Positions 45,900 through 57,300 of a stretch of DNA of 64,000 nucleotides are shown here, piece by piece. Origin of the DNA: Rostratula benghalensis (taxonomy: Eukaryota; Chordata; Aves; Charadriiformes; Rostratulidae); the NCBI GenBank assembly GCA_013399305.1, contig VXAI01000192.1, positions 1 to 64,000 on the forward strand, given 5' to 3'. A model generated the notes under the pieces. It was not told the origin of the DNA, did not search any database, and saw nothing but the letters and a program-made list of their open reading frames with translations. Position numbers and translations under genes: made by a program. Positions within the stretch are counted from its first letter, which is position 1, and each line of letters opens with the position of its first letter.

Positions 45900-48800
45900 C
45901 TACATTTTTTCTTCTGGGAAATCAAACCAAGAGGGTCTGTTGACAAGTCTCTTTGGCAGTGTTAGTATCAGTGGTTGTCTCTCTGGATGCTCCAGGAAGG
46001 AAATCCTGGGGGATGGCAGTTGACTGGAAAGCGCTGCTGGTGCTTCTGGGACATAGCTGGTTACAGCTTCTGCATGAGGGCTGTTACTGCTGGTATGTGC
46101 TGTCATAACACTCTGATCAGCTGCTGTTTCTTGAAGTTTGACATCAGCATCTCTAATGTCACCACCTAAGTCTCCACTTCTGGTAGGAATACTGTACTTT
46201 CCGGTCGCTCCTCCAGTTTCCTCACCAACTCTATAAACATCTTCACATCCCATCCTCCCCAGAAGAGAAGAGGGAGACTCACTTTGCCTCTCATTTATCT
46301 GAGCTGTGCCTGTCCAGTTCATACTGCTGTCACACTCGGTGTTTTCTGGTACCTTGCTATCAATATCACTGTCACTATCAATTGTAATCACTACTGGAGA
46401 AGAATGGGATGAGTTACTCACATGGTGTTTTCGGTGTTTCTTCTTATGCTTTTTCTTTTTCTTTTTCAGATGCCTTGTTGTATCTGTTGCTTTTCCTTCA
46501 TAGACTATCTCCACACTCGGACTCCTCATCTTTTTTTTCTTTTTCTTACGCTTTGTCTCACTGCTTGCTCGGTTGTCTGAAAGGCTGTCTTCATTTTTGC
46601 AGAAGTCACTAAATTTTGGGAACTTTTTGTTGGAGTCATTTTCTCTTTCTAGACCTGTGGTCTCCATGAATGCATTCTCCAAGTGGCGAGTTTTATACTT
46701 CCTTTTCCCACTCGGCTTTTCCCTTTTCATTCTGTCTGTTCCTCCAGAAGGAGTCCTTGACCTGTCGCTTGATCGACTCCTTGACCTGCATCTTTCATAA
46801 CAGTAGTAGTGTCTCTCACGGCCTCCCCTCTGGCTATGTGGATCCGTCCTTTCAATAAACGATCGTATCCTGTATTCTGGACTAGCAGATTGCCTTGAGT
46901 AGAAGGACTGAGTCCTCCTCCTGCTTGAAGATTCGTAGCCGTCTCCGAATGCCTTTCGACTACAGAAAGCATAACCCCACTGGTATCTACTCTGATAACT
47001 GTCTCTCACATAATAACGATCACCATCTTTGCTTCTTGATCTCCTTTTGCTGTGGCCTTTGCTACGTGATCGTGATCTGCTTAGTTCTCTGGATGGAGTG
47101 CTCTCACGACTAAGAGAGCCTCCCTGGCTTTTTTGAGGGACTTTGGAGCCATGAGCCCTCGACCTCTTGCTACTTCTTTTGCTCCTGTGTTTGCTACCAT
47201 CTCTGCTTCTTGATCGTTTTCTTTTAGATTGACTTTTGCTACGATGCTCCTTCCTAGGTCGATGGCCATGACTGCCTCGACTGCTCCGTGAACAGGATTG
47301 TGGGCTCCTGGACTTTCCCTTTTTAGACAATCTGTGATTCCAAGGGGAGCATATTGTATCACTCCCTGGGGAGGGGCTCCATCTTAGGTGGCGCGGAGAC
47401 AGATCTTTTACCTTACATTTGTTCTTCTCATCATCTTTTGACTCTGTTTTCTCAACTGTAGGAGACAAACAGCTTCTACAACTACCCATATCTTCCTTGT
47501 ATGCAGGGGAATGTGGTGAGAAACTCCTGCTTGAATCACTGTCACTCCAGCTGCGACACTGAATTGGCTGCTGCTTCTTCACATCTTCCTTTTTCTCTTC
47601 CCGAATGGACTCCTCTGAGTCTGAGGACAGCTCAACCACTTCTGGTGTCCTCTCAGCCAATGGCTTAACGTATCCAACAATAACACAGTTGTCCGGGGAA
47701 GAGTCACTGCCGTTTGAAACAGCATTGGCCTGCAACTGAGTTTGTGGCTTGGTTCTTTGACTCTTTGGAGCAGAGTCCTCATCAGAACTTTCTGACATCT
47801 CCAGAGGAGAAGCTATCGTTGCACGAACCTCTTCTGATACGGAATAGGAAGGCCCCGGAGTCTCATCATCCCAGGGAGCCTGATCAAGACCAGTCACTGA
47901 CAAACTGTTATCCGGCCCTTGAGAATACGCCACGTCTGGAGATATCGTAATAATTGATGAGTCTGACTGGCTTCCTTCATCGTATGATGGTGCAGGACAG
48001 TCGTAATTGGCATGTTGATCATATGCTTCCAAGTTAAAAGGGCAACGGGCAAAACTGATGAATTCATGTAAGAAGTGTTCCGTCCGATTCAGCAAAAATG
48101 GCTTCAAATCGTCAGCAAAGGCCTGACTTTCTAGATCATACCTCGTCACATTGCTCATGATAATGTGCTGTACAATATTAACCAAAGATCCATGAGCACC
48201 AAACAGGACTGTAAGTTCTCGCTTCAGCCAAGGAACCAACCTGTGAAGGCAAGCAGGGTTGTGGCGGAAAAATTCTGCTGAAATGTCTCGATAGCGGCCA
48301 CCATCCTGAATACTACGAATACGCACACCAGTACGGTACAGAGCTCTGCGGAAGTTGATCATATCCTCCTCCTGAATCTGCCGCAGAGACCTGCCCTCTG
48401 CGCTAGCCTGCCTCCTTGAGGCCAGCCTCCTTAACATCTGCTGAATCTCCCTGTCTCGCTGCCGCACTGGTTCGCTCGACAGCCCTTCAAACAGTACCCC
48501 ATTATCTGGGGGAGACAGCATCCTTTGGGAATGGTAACTGCTAGAGCGGCGTTGCCTTGTTAATGTGGTACGGTAACGAAACCTCCGGCTCTCGGGGCTG
48601 GAAAAAGACCTGTTTTCTAAAGGGCTGAGTATGTACTCCTTAAAGTCATCTTCAGCACGAATTGTATGGAAAATGGAAAAAAAAGGCTGCTTACAGAGAG
48701 GACATTCTGCTTTGTTTTTTGACCACTCCTGGACACAGCGGAAACAGAACCTATGCAAGCAGCGATCTAGATACGCAACATTGTCAAATCTATCCAAGCA

Positions 48801-48908
48801 AATGGGGCATTTAGAGTCAGGAGATGCATCTGTTGGCAGCTTGCTGGTGCTGGCTTTTGGTGAAAAATTGCTCTCTTCTGAAAACTCCTTATCTGCTGAA
48901 GTCATGTT
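45900..48908 (-). CDS. TOPORS: TOPORS main coding exon (exon 2), RING ubiquitin/SUMO E3 ligase
   Basis: One uninterrupted exon encodes almost all of TOPORS, a nuclear protein that acts as a RING ubiquitin ligase and as a SUMO E3, with p53 among its known substrates or partners. Residues counted from the internal Met at 48905: C3HC4 RING C33, C36, C49, H51, C54, C57, C68, C71; conserved TOPORS helical region about 181-295 with AEFFRHNPACLHRLVPWLKR; SUMO-interacting-type motifs IITIS (318), NCVIVGYV (406) and VVELSSDSEE (423); a long Ser/Arg-rich region from about 440; a poly-lysine block RKKKKKKMR; a second VVITIDSDSD motif; and C-terminus ending PEEKM. The exon opens with acceptor CTCTTTCTTTTGTAG ending at 48909, then AAC ATG, in phase 0 with exon 1. 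Joined to exon 1 the protein is about 1055 residues, close to human TOPORS. No frameshift or stop is seen. Confidence 0.98.
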   Translation of the reverse strand, partial: NMTSADKEFSEESNFSPKASTSKLPTDASPDSKCPICLDRFDNVAYLDRCLHRFCFRCVQEWSKNKAECPLCKQPFFSIFHTIRAEDDFKEYILSPLENRSFSSPESRRFRYRTTLTRQRRSSSYHSQRMLSPPDNGVLFEGLSSEPVRQRDREIQQMLRRLASRRQASAEGRSLRQIQEEDMINFRRALYRTGVRIRSIQDGGRYRDISAEFFRHNPACLHRLVPWLKRELTVLFGAHGSLVNIVQHIIMSNVTRYDLESQAFADDLKPFLLNRTEHFLHEFISFARCPFNLEAYDQHANYDCPAPSYDEGSQSDSSIITISPDVAYSQGPDNSLSVTGLDQAPWDDETPGPSYSVSEEVRATIASPLEMSESSDEDSAPKSQRTKPQTQLQANAVSNGSDSSPDNCVIVGYVKPLAERTPEVVELSSDSEESIREEKKEDVKKQQPIQCRSWSDSDSSRSFSPHSPAYKEDMGSCRSCLSPTVEKTESKDDEKNKCKVKDLSPRHLRWSPSPGSDTICSPWNHRLSKKGKSRSPQSCSRSSRGSHGHRPRKEHRSKSQSKRKRSRSRDGSKHRSKRSSKRSRAHGSKVPQKSQGGSLSRESTPSRELSRSRSRSKGHSKRRSRSKDGDRYYVRDSYQSRYQWGYAFCSRKAFGDGYESSSRRRTQSFYSRQSASPEYRIRSFIERTDPHSQRGGRERHYYCYERCRSRSRSSDRSRTPSGGTDRMKREKPSGKRKYKTRHLENAFMETTGLERENDSNKKFPKFSDFCKNEDSLSDNRASSETKRKKKKKKMRSPSVEIVYEGKATDTTRHLKKKKKKHKKKHRKHHVSNSSHSSPVVITIDSDSDIDSKVPENTECDSSMNWTGTAQINERQSESPSSLLGRMGCEDVYRVGEETGGATGKYSIPTRSGDLGGDIRDADVKLQETAADQSVMTAHTSSNSPHAEAVTSYVPEAPAALSSQLPSPRISFLEHPERQPLILTLPKRLVNRPSWFDFPEEKM

Positions 48909-50202
48909 CTACAAAAGAAAGAGACAAAAGATCATTGCTATCTCAGAGAGACAAAAATATTAAAATTTAGACACAGAAACCTGTAACAGTCACCTCTAAG
49001 GCTGCAAAACCCAGTATTACCACTGAGAGAACACTTAAGGAGGCAGCAGCAGGACCCAGCTACATTGCTTGACCTCTCCTCACAGTGAGATCTTGTTCTT
49101 CAGTACTGCAAGTGTTAAACACAGCTTACATCTTGCTAGGCTTTATGAAGATAATAGGCAGGACTCTGTCTTTTCCCCCACTCATGAACAACTGCTTTGA
49201 CATGGTCAGAAAGTTTGATTGCCACGACATCCTACAAAACACACTTCCAAAAGAGACCAGTGTTTACACATGAATAATAAGACAACAGTTGGCTCTGTCC
49301 TCTAAGAAAAAAAATCAAGTGGTTACACTCAAACTAAACCACCAGTGCTGGGCACTCATGCTGAAGCACACGTGGCTTGTTGGACAAGACAACCTCCAGG
49401 CACATGCTCAAGCTTAAATTATTTTTATTTTTTTTTTTATGACTGAACACAAACAGCCAGGTGTCATTCCTACACCCATCCCTAGATACACACTGCCTTT
49501 GTATCTAATCAGGCTGTTGTCCTGGTTTGAGGTAAAACAATTTTTTTCTAGTAGCTTTATTTTTCAGTAAAGCCTCTTCTAACTGATAAAATTCCTGAAA
49601 TTAATGGCATGTTTGTTCAACAGTATCTGCTTCTAGCAGGAACGGCCTTATGTTTATAGTTCATACGAAGGAATGGTATGCAGAGAGGCTCCTATTTATA
49701 CTTATTGCTATAACCACCAAGGTCAGATAACTGTTATGCACCAAGTCTGAGAGTCGGAACAGAAAAACCGTAGATGGGTTGCACCCGTGGGGGGAAGCAG
49801 GCAGAGCAGGGCAGGTGACCCAAGGCATGGCAGGCAACAAATCCACTAAAGTTAATTGAAATATCAGCATTACGTTAAGAGCTACCACGCCACCTCCAAA
49901 CCGACTAGCCCATTTTCTGCGGCAAGCCTCGGAGCGGGTCGAAACGGTCCGCTGGGCACACACCCGGCGACACACGCACTGGGGGGACACACGCGCAGGG
50001 ACGCAGCGCGCGTGACGAACGCACGTTCTGGGGGCCACAAGCGCACGCAGGCACGCACGAAGGTGCGGGGGGCGAGGGAGGGAGGGAAGGGGAGAAGGAA
50101 AGGGTTCACGCCCGCCCCCCTTAGTGCCATACCCACCGCCCGCTCACCCGCCGCAGGACGCCCTCCCTCCCGCACCTCGCCGGACTCGCTGCCCGCACTC
50201 AC
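48909..50202 (-). other. TOPORS: TOPORS intron 1
   Basis: Bounded on the minus strand by donor GCG|GTGAGT (GT at 50202-50201) and acceptor TTTTGTAG|AAC (AG at 48910-48909). Length is 1294 nt and phase 0. It contains a T-rich stretch at about 49419-49440 and a possible LTR at 49515-49850. The donor end lies in the CpG island. Confidence 0.85.
49515..49850 (+). mobile_element. Possible old avian LTR in the TOPORS intron
   Basis: It starts with TGTTGTCCTGGTTTGAGGTA, the style of many avian ERV LTR 5' ends. It continues with AGGAATGGTATGCAGAG and CTATTTATACTTATTGCTAT, recalling passerine LTRs. The right boundary is a guess, and no target duplication was found. Confidence 0.35.
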
Positions 50203-50361
50203 CGCAGCCGGGCCCTCGCTTGCCCGGCAGGCTGGGGCCGCGGTCGTCTTCAGCCGGTGTCGCGTCCGGCAGCGCCCGGAGCCAGCAACCTCTCGCCGCT
50301 CCTCCCCTGTCGGGCGGCGGCGGCGGGCGCCCTCCCCCAGGCGCCGTCGGGGCTCGGCCAT
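50203..50361 (-). CDS. TOPORS: TOPORS exon 1 coding part, 53 codons
   Basis: The ATG at 50361-50359 opens a frame beginning MAEPRRRLGEGARRRR and ending CRASEGPAA just before the donor GTGAGT. It joins exon 2 in phase 0 and adds 53 residues plus the bridging Asn. The basic, Arg-rich content and the SGRCRTRHRL segment resemble the RGSCRHRP-type segment near the N-terminus of human long-isoform TOPORS. Splicing and the phase match are seen in sequence; use of this exon is inferred. An upstream in-frame ATG at 50673 exists, but it would overlap the SMIM27 side of the promoter and is less likely. Confidence 0.82.
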
Positions 50362-50548
50362 CGGCGGCGGCGGCGATGTTGCTGCAGGAACAGTCCCCGC
50401 AACACCACCGGCAGCGGCCGGGCAGCGCCAGCACTTAACCGCCGCGCAGCCTGCCGGGGGTTGGCGCACTTCTCTGACGCCACTTCCGCTCTGGGCGGTG
50501 ACATTTTGCCGTCGGGCGGAGTGCGGGGCAGGAAGGGGTCGGGCTGCT
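50362..50548. promoter_or_regulatory. Bidirectional TOPORS/SMIM27 promoter
   Basis: Only 187 bp separate the two start codons of the divergent genes. The interval has an ETS/GABPA-type CACTTCCG at 50481-50488, a CRE-like TGACGCCA just before it, and GC boxes GGGCGG at 50493-50498 and 50514-50519. There is no TATA box. This is the usual make-up of a housekeeping bidirectional CpG promoter. Confidence 0.75.
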
Positions 50549-50945
50549 ATGGCATCCTCGGAGAGAAGGAACCCGCGCTTGCTCTGCCACCTGGTGCGGG
50601 CTGGGCTGTGGGAATCAGGGGCGGGGAGGGCGGAACTAGGCCCAGTGCGGGAAAAGAGACGAAACGGGACCACGGGGCTGTGGTAATCGGAGGCGGAGGG
50701 GAACCAGGACTGTAGGCCGCTCGGCCTGGAGGGCAGGTTTTACCGCCCCGGGGCGGGGGGAATAGGGCTGTATGCGCCTCTTGATGGAGGCAGCAGACCC
50801 AGCGACCTCAGGGGTAACAGGGCGCTTTGTCCCACAGGTGCTGGGTGCCGTGGTGCTGCTTTGCTGGGGTTCCGTCCTTTACAGTGCACGGGTGGCTGCT
50901 CAGCGGCAGCTGGAGAGCAGCTTCTTGGCCCAGGGACGGCCCTAG
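50549..50945 (+). CDS. SMIM27: SMIM27-like small membrane protein, two exons, 50 aa
   Basis: Exon 1 (50549-50593) encodes MASSERRNPRLLCHL. The intron runs 50594-50837 (donor GTGCGG, acceptor CTTTGTCCCACAG), in phase 0. Exon 2 (50838-50945) encodes VLGAVVLLCWGSVLYSARVA and then AQRQLESSF...GRP before a TAG. The pattern R-R near the start, a hydrophobic single membrane span with a central SWG/CWG, then YS/YA...VxAxRQL matches human SMIM27 (about 55 aa), the gene divergent to TOPORS in human. Start context is good (G at -3 and +4). The donor is not a strong consensus, so the exact exon 1 end is the weakest point. An AATAAA follows at 51038. Expected location is an intracellular membrane; molecular function is not known from the sequence. 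Confidence 0.78.
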
Positions 50946-51037
50946 GCGATGACAGAGCCTGTGAGATCCATCAGAAGGCTGGAGGAGCACCATGGCCACT
51001 TGCATAAAGCATAAATAGTTCTTAGAAAAGAGAAAGT

Positions 51038-51043
51038 AATAAA
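51038..51043 (+). promoter_or_regulatory. SMIM27: SMIM27 polyadenylation signal
   Basis: AATAAA lies 93 nt after the SMIM27 stop codon, in sense orientation. It suits a short transcript ending near 51060. Confidence 0.65.
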
Positions 51044-51298
51044 ACCATAAGCAATTATTGCGAAAGAGAACAAGGTCTCTGCTGATGTGTATTAGTGTAT
51101 ATCTGCGAGGGGCACACATACATGCCATAAGTGAGAGGGAAAATAAAAAGGCACTGACAAGGGCAGGTCACAGCACCTGCATGTAGTACAACCAGGACTT
51201 GCATAAAACATGAGCACAGCCAGTCACGTCCCTTTTCTTCTCTACAGATGGTAAGGATTGAAGTTCTGTAGTGAAAGTATACGTACATGGGTTCACAG

Positions 51299-51354
51299 GG
51301 ACTTGATGACTGTAAAGGTTGCTTCCAAGCTAGATGGCTCTATGATTCTATCCC
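51299..51354 (+). mobile_element. CR1 3'-terminal fragment
   Basis: GGGACTTGATGACTGTAAAG, then GGTTGCTTCCAAG and TCTATGATTCTATC. This is the final part of the CR1 3' UTR with one and a half copies of its terminal repeat, sense orientation. The rest of the element is absent. Confidence 0.8.
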
Positions 51355-54300
51355 CTGAGTTCCAGCACCATCTTTGTGTCCATCTGATCACCCTGCCCGT
51401 GTCCTGAGCCCTCTTACCTGTTCACACCAGCTCTTCCAGCTTCCCGCTTACAAGCAAGCACACGTGGGCTGACATGCTTATCCCAGCAGCTGGAGCCGAG
51501 ACCATCGCTGTTGCCTGCACGCTTTGCTGCCACCAAAATCCTTACACACTCCCATTGCTGGCACAGTAGGGATCTGTATCCAGAATGGTCTTACTCGGTT
51601 GACTGCAGGCATGTCTAAGTTCTTGGGTGTGGTGAGATCCACTTGGAGAGTCCATCTCTCAGACTCCCTGAGTCACTGATGGAAAGATGAAAGGTACCCC
51701 AGGGAGATTGCGATTTATGAGCAATTCTGGAAGTTAAATGCATGTTCGGGGATGCTGGTTTTCTGCTCAGCTGAGGAAAGCTCAAGTCTTGTGGCTCCTC
51801 TCCCACAGTCCGCATGGACCAGCAGCACCTCATCCCACCCACAGAACTCTTGAAGCGGGGGAAAAGCCTTCTCCTTGGGAGGCCTGGTCCTGCTTCCTGG
51901 GCCATCAGTTTCTTAAGGGTCCCTTGGTCAGCAGCAGGGGTTTTCCTCACCAGCAGCTTTGTGGGAGTGAGATCATGAAAGACCTTGGTCTTACGTCTTC
52001 CTGGGCAGCAGCCATGGCACTGGCGGTCCCCAAGTTGTTGACAGTGGGACCCACAGTCCCTGGGGTGGGGATAGCGATAGCCACCCTCCCCAGCCCTCTC
52101 TGGCCTGCCCTGGGGCCAGGGATGATGTCCTCTCAAGCACAGCAGCAACAGTGCCTCCAGGGAAGGAGGTCAGCAGGAGGCTCAGGTGATTTGATTCCTT
52201 TCCTGTTGGAAACTTGTCATGGACCCCAGCATTACACCTGCAGAAGTTTCAGTGCTGACAGAGAGGCTCTCTGCATCTCCACTTACTTTTTGGCTCAAAG
52301 CTGACTGGCTGAAGCATCCCTGTTGTCCATGCAACAAGAGCTCAGCTTTGGTATACTGTTGTCCTCAGCGTGGTGGTCAGGCAGTCACCAGGTGCAGCTA
52401 TCAACCCCTTGCCCTGGCCAGCTGGGCACCTCCCGTGGCATGGCACCAAGAGCACTGATGGGTGCAGTGCTGGCTGGCCATGGTAAGAGCATTCTGACCA
52501 CCAGCCTGCTCCAGGCTGTGGCCTCACACTGTTGGCTTCTCTGTCCCTACTGGCATGCAGCGATAGCTGGAGGTGGGCAGGCATTGGTCACTGCAGGGTC
52601 TTGGGTTGCTCTGCTCCGCTGCAAACCTTCTAAGTGCCATTTGCAGCCACCATGACGTAAATCACCTGTTTGGGCTTTGTTCCTTCTGCGAAGTGAGCTG
52701 GTATACCTGCCAGCTGCCATGAAATGGCAAAATACTCCCCACCGTGGCTCCCAAACCTGCTTGCCACCATCGCAAGCTGGAGCCATGCAGGGCTGCAGGC
52801 AAGCAGCAGCACCAGCTGAACTTCTCTCTCCTCAGGTGAGAACCTCAACCCCTGGGCAAGCTCAGAGGGGGCTTTCCAACAGCCTCTACAGGACCAAGAC
52901 TTCCCTGTTGTCTCTGGTCCCTGGAAGTCCAAGACAGAGCCTATGACTGCTCACAACAGAGGTGAAACACCCAAAAATGTTCCTGCTGATGATGAGGACT
53001 TTTCACGGTGACAGCAAAGAGGCAGAAAGCAAACTTGCTGGTTATATGGTATGGTCTTTAGCTAACTGAGAAAACAGTGTGATGTCCTCCAGATATTAAG
53101 ACAATTAAGAGTCTCAAGTGTTTTCTATTCCTCTGCCCTGCCTTGATTATTCTTCCTTTTCTTCCCTGTGCTGCTATCACAGCACCATGCCAGAGTCAGC
53201 ATCGCGGGTCTAAGGAACATCCACAGCCCCACATCCTGACATTTGCCTGAAACCATGGTAGGATGGTGGCAGCAGCAAGAAGCAACTTGTTTCTTTCTTC
53301 CAGGTGACACGGGAGTGGGATCTAAGCCCCCAGAGAGGTTGGGAAATACCTCCTTCAAAGCTAGTGGGGAGGGAACAGCTTGCAGCCTCTGTCTCTGCAG
53401 CTCACCCTTCTGCGTGGCTCTGCTATTTGCTCAGTAACAGTAGCTCTTCCAGGAAAGCAATTAAAATCCTGTGTATTTGCAAGGATTTTAAACCGCCACC
53501 TCAGCAAGAAAAGTATCTGTGTCATTCCACCAAAATGATCAAAAAACATACACTGCAAAGCTCCCAGTAACCAGAGAAATCCCAGGTACTTGAGGTTTGT
53601 ATTCAGCTTAACGTTGAGGTAAATATTCACTCTGATTCTTCTGCCCAGTTACGCATTGTCTTAAAGAAAAAGCCATAAGGATCATTGTCCAGAACCAAGG
53701 TCCTGAGACAGTAACTGAAAGATAATTTAAGAAGATAACTAGTAGGTATCTAGTCATTAGAAGTAAGAGAATGAAAGCTCAGCATATTGTCAATAGCAGT
53801 ATTAAAAACTCACTTCCTAAGCAATTTTGATGCCAGTTGTCTCATTTGAGCTACCTCTCTCTGAAAAAGCTGTCTCTAAATCTGCTAACTTACAGTGTTA
53901 CCACCCACATTGTATGTTCCACCTCCCCTTTTCTTTCAAACTCTGTTCAGCTTGTGCTCATGTGCTTGCTTATGGGAGTCAAGAAGCACAAGAAACCCCC
54001 TCAGCTTGCTTCTGGGGTGTCACAAGAAGGTCTTGGACCCGGTGCTTACCATCCATCAGCCCCTCCTCACCCGCTAAGAGGCAGTGCAGAGCAGAAAGCA
54101 TGTGCTTCCCATCACATTCAAAACAATGCAGCAAATAGCTATTCAGATTAAATCACCAGAGATGGCTATTTTGCCAATGCTATCATCTCTAAAGGAATAT
54201 ATTCATAATGCTGATGAAATCCACCTCAGATCTTTCTCTTTTAATCATTTTTAATAGAGCATGGCTTATTTATCAGAGCATGGCTGGTTTATTAGTCTTG

Positions 54301-57300
54301 AAGTGGTTGGTTTGTTTGTTTGTTTAGGTTTCAGGGAGTTGATTGGGCAAACAGTAATCAGCACACTTTTGATTAGCATAGCTAAGCGGACTTTTGTTTA
54401 ATGAAATGATTAATTGATTCAGCCAGGTATGCAGCCACACTCGCAGCTGCTTCAACTGATACAAAAGATTCTCCTTCAAATATGACCTTGCCTCACTAAC
54501 ATGAGGCAGTACCCATGGATACATAGTAATTATAAAGTTGATAGAATATGTAGGGTTAGCTGTTGTTGTAGCTGAGTTATTTAATGAATGCAATTGAATA
54601 CAGTCAAAAATGGAAACAAAATCATTACCTAGGGAACTGTAGGCTAAATTCTGCTTTAAATTGTTTTAACATACTGATGATAATCAGTTTATCCCAAATT
54701 ACACCAGCAAGGAAGCTGGAACATAATTGTTTCATTCCTGCATTACATGCTGCTTGCAAATGGAGGAATTACGCAAGTTCAAACTAGAGCTTAATACAGC
54801 CTTTTGTCTGTTTAATAATGATTATATGCTTTCATTATCCTCTCTAATATTTTTGCAATGCCACCTTTGACTTAAGAGCTCTATAAATACTGACTTTGGT
54901 AAATACACGCAAGTTCATGGTAAATGGAAACCTAACAATCTTTTAAAATCTCAACAGAGAGCAGACATAAAATGTGTATAAAACTAAAGACAGTACTTGA
55001 GACTACAAGTAGCTCTTGGCTAACCACAGACCAAGAAGCAAAAGCTACAAATTTTGTTGTTACGGAGGAAAAAAGGTGTAAGTACAGTATGAGACGGAAA
55101 GGATAAGGGTGAGAGAGGTGCAGAAAAGCAGAAGACAACACTGAGCCCAGAGGAGGGTGACATGTCAGAGGACCCTGCCCAAGGATGTCATTAGTGCTTT
55201 GTGATTAGAAACACTGAACAGACCCTGGACTGGCTTGCCTGAGGTGTGGTGCTGCCAAAAATCCTGTGAAGGGTTTGGACAGACAGGTTTCAGTTCCTTA
55301 TCTACAAACACAGGCTGGGAGTTTTCTTGTTGCATTGCCCCTTCAGGTTTCCTCTGGTGTTTGCTGCAGCCATCTGCCATCACTCATCCTGTCCTGCAAC
55401 CACTTTAAACATTTCTGTGGCAAGAAAACCATGTGTCAGAACAGAATCCAGTGCTACAGGACCTTGACTCACTGTAGGAGGCTCGACAAAACTGCCTAAC
55501 ACATGAACACAAACAACTAAAGAGAAGCAAAAGCATACAAAGACTTTGCAGAAGCTAGACGGCAGTGTTGGCACATGCTCTGAGGCACAGGAAGGCTGCT
55601 GCTCATACTCTGCAGAGTAGACTCGTAACTGTGAGTCCTCTGTTTACAGCAATCAGGTTTGGACCACCTTTTTTGTCATCTGAAGAAAAAATGGCTTAGC
55701 ATCTCTGAAACATCAGCCTCAAGACCAACAATTGCAGAAGAGGTACTCAGAGCTCATGGGGGAAAGCAACAGCCAAAAAGACTCAAGTGGATTCCTCTTT
55801 TATTTGTTAGTAAAAGGTGGTTCCCATCCCACACCCACACCCCCACCCCCCAGTTCATATTCCTGCATGTCAGCAGATCATCTGATTTAACGGTGACACA
55901 CCACCAAGTCAGCCTGTCACTAAAAGGAAGTTGCAGGTTTTGAGATGGCTATTTACTTTCAAAAGAGATAAAAAGAGAGGTATCTGCCACAGATACTGGA
56001 AGAGATAAATGGTTGCAAAGACAAAGACCTTCAAAGACCGTATGTTGCTCCAAGCAGCCTTTAATGAATTTTATTGTGGTTCGGTGAGTTTGCTTTGCTT
56101 TTAATGGTTCATTTGGCAAGTTGTTGCTGCAGCAATTTCTAATAATAATGTTTAACTGGGTACAGCTTTGTGACTATGCAGTATTGCTCTGAAAGTGATT
56201 TCTGGACATGGTAAGATGGGAAAGCACACATAGTAAGTTCCTTTATTTATTCGTTCTTGGCACACATCACACTGAAAAATAAGAGGGCAACAGTCACTCC
56301 TAGGAAAAGCAGAAGGAATTATTTTCCACTCAGATACGGATTATTTTGAAATGGTAACAGCAGCTGAGAACACAACACTGCCAGCAGATAGGGACAGTGT
56401 TTATTTCCCTCACACTTTGGATGTTGCTGATCACAGTCAATATGACAATATATTTTTACTCAACATACTAATTTTCTAGCAGAGTTATTTTCCTAGTCCT
56501 TTATTCCAAATGATATTTTGACTCTATCCTTGTGCTGATTTAAGTAGCAAAGTAATCAAAATTACTAAAATAATGAAGTGATGAACTGTAATTAAGACTA
56601 AAAATATATTGGTTTTCAACCTAAAGCCCAGTGCAAGCAACAGAGCCTAAAATTAAAAAATATTTCAATCCAGACTATTGAAATAATTTCCTAGCGATGC
56701 ACCTTGATAACCATAACTTACCTTTTTGCATCAGCAGCAGTCCTCCTGCTGTCACTCTGCATTTCTACAAAGACTCTCAAGCACAGGATAGCACACTGTC
56801 TTCTCTGTTGCCATTTTGCTGATGTAACTGTGGGTGGACAACATATTTCACAGCAGGTAGAAATGCCTAATGCAAGAAGGAGAAATTTGCAGTGCAGGAA
56901 AACAGGAAGGAATTGAAAAGGAGACTTCCCCTTGGAGACTCAGTCCTAGATCCATACAAACGACTCACCAAATAATCCGATCAAACTCAACAAAAGCATG
57001 CAATTTAAAAAATTGTGCTCTGTGTAAGCTTCCTCAGTAGGCACCAGATCAGTGGCAGACATGCCACTTGCTACAATCTGGATAGTTCTTCCCACTGATT
57101 TCAAAGGGACTATTCACACAGAAAAGCATATAATGAACTTCCAGAATTGGGGTGTAAAACCAATTAATTCAGTCTAGCTACAAACAAGCTCCAGACTAAA
57201 AACCTTGCAGGGTTGCTATTTATTAATCAGTATTTGCGTATCACTTTGTAGTGCCTTCTAATCGGGTATCTTAAATTCACACACCATACACATGCTTGCA

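Larger units (their letters stand above)
49910..50760. promoter_or_regulatory. CpG island of the TOPORS-SMIM27 pair
   Basis: Dense CpG from about 49910 to 50760, with sharp edges to AT-rich DNA on the left. It covers the TOPORS donor, TOPORS exon 1, the shared promoter and SMIM27 exon 1. Open frames run through it on both strands simply because stop codons are rare in such sequence. Confidence 0.85.

Noticed and set aside
49856..50686. Long open frames on both strands of the CpG island (276 and 263 codons)
   Set aside because: Stop-poor CpG island sequence. Only the 53-codon TOPORS exon and the 15-codon SMIM27 exon are supported by splice sites and homology.
51615..52304. Overlapping 177- and 188-codon frames as genes
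   Set aside because: No recognisable family, no convincing promoter or splice context, and both strands are equally open. Kept only as a finding.
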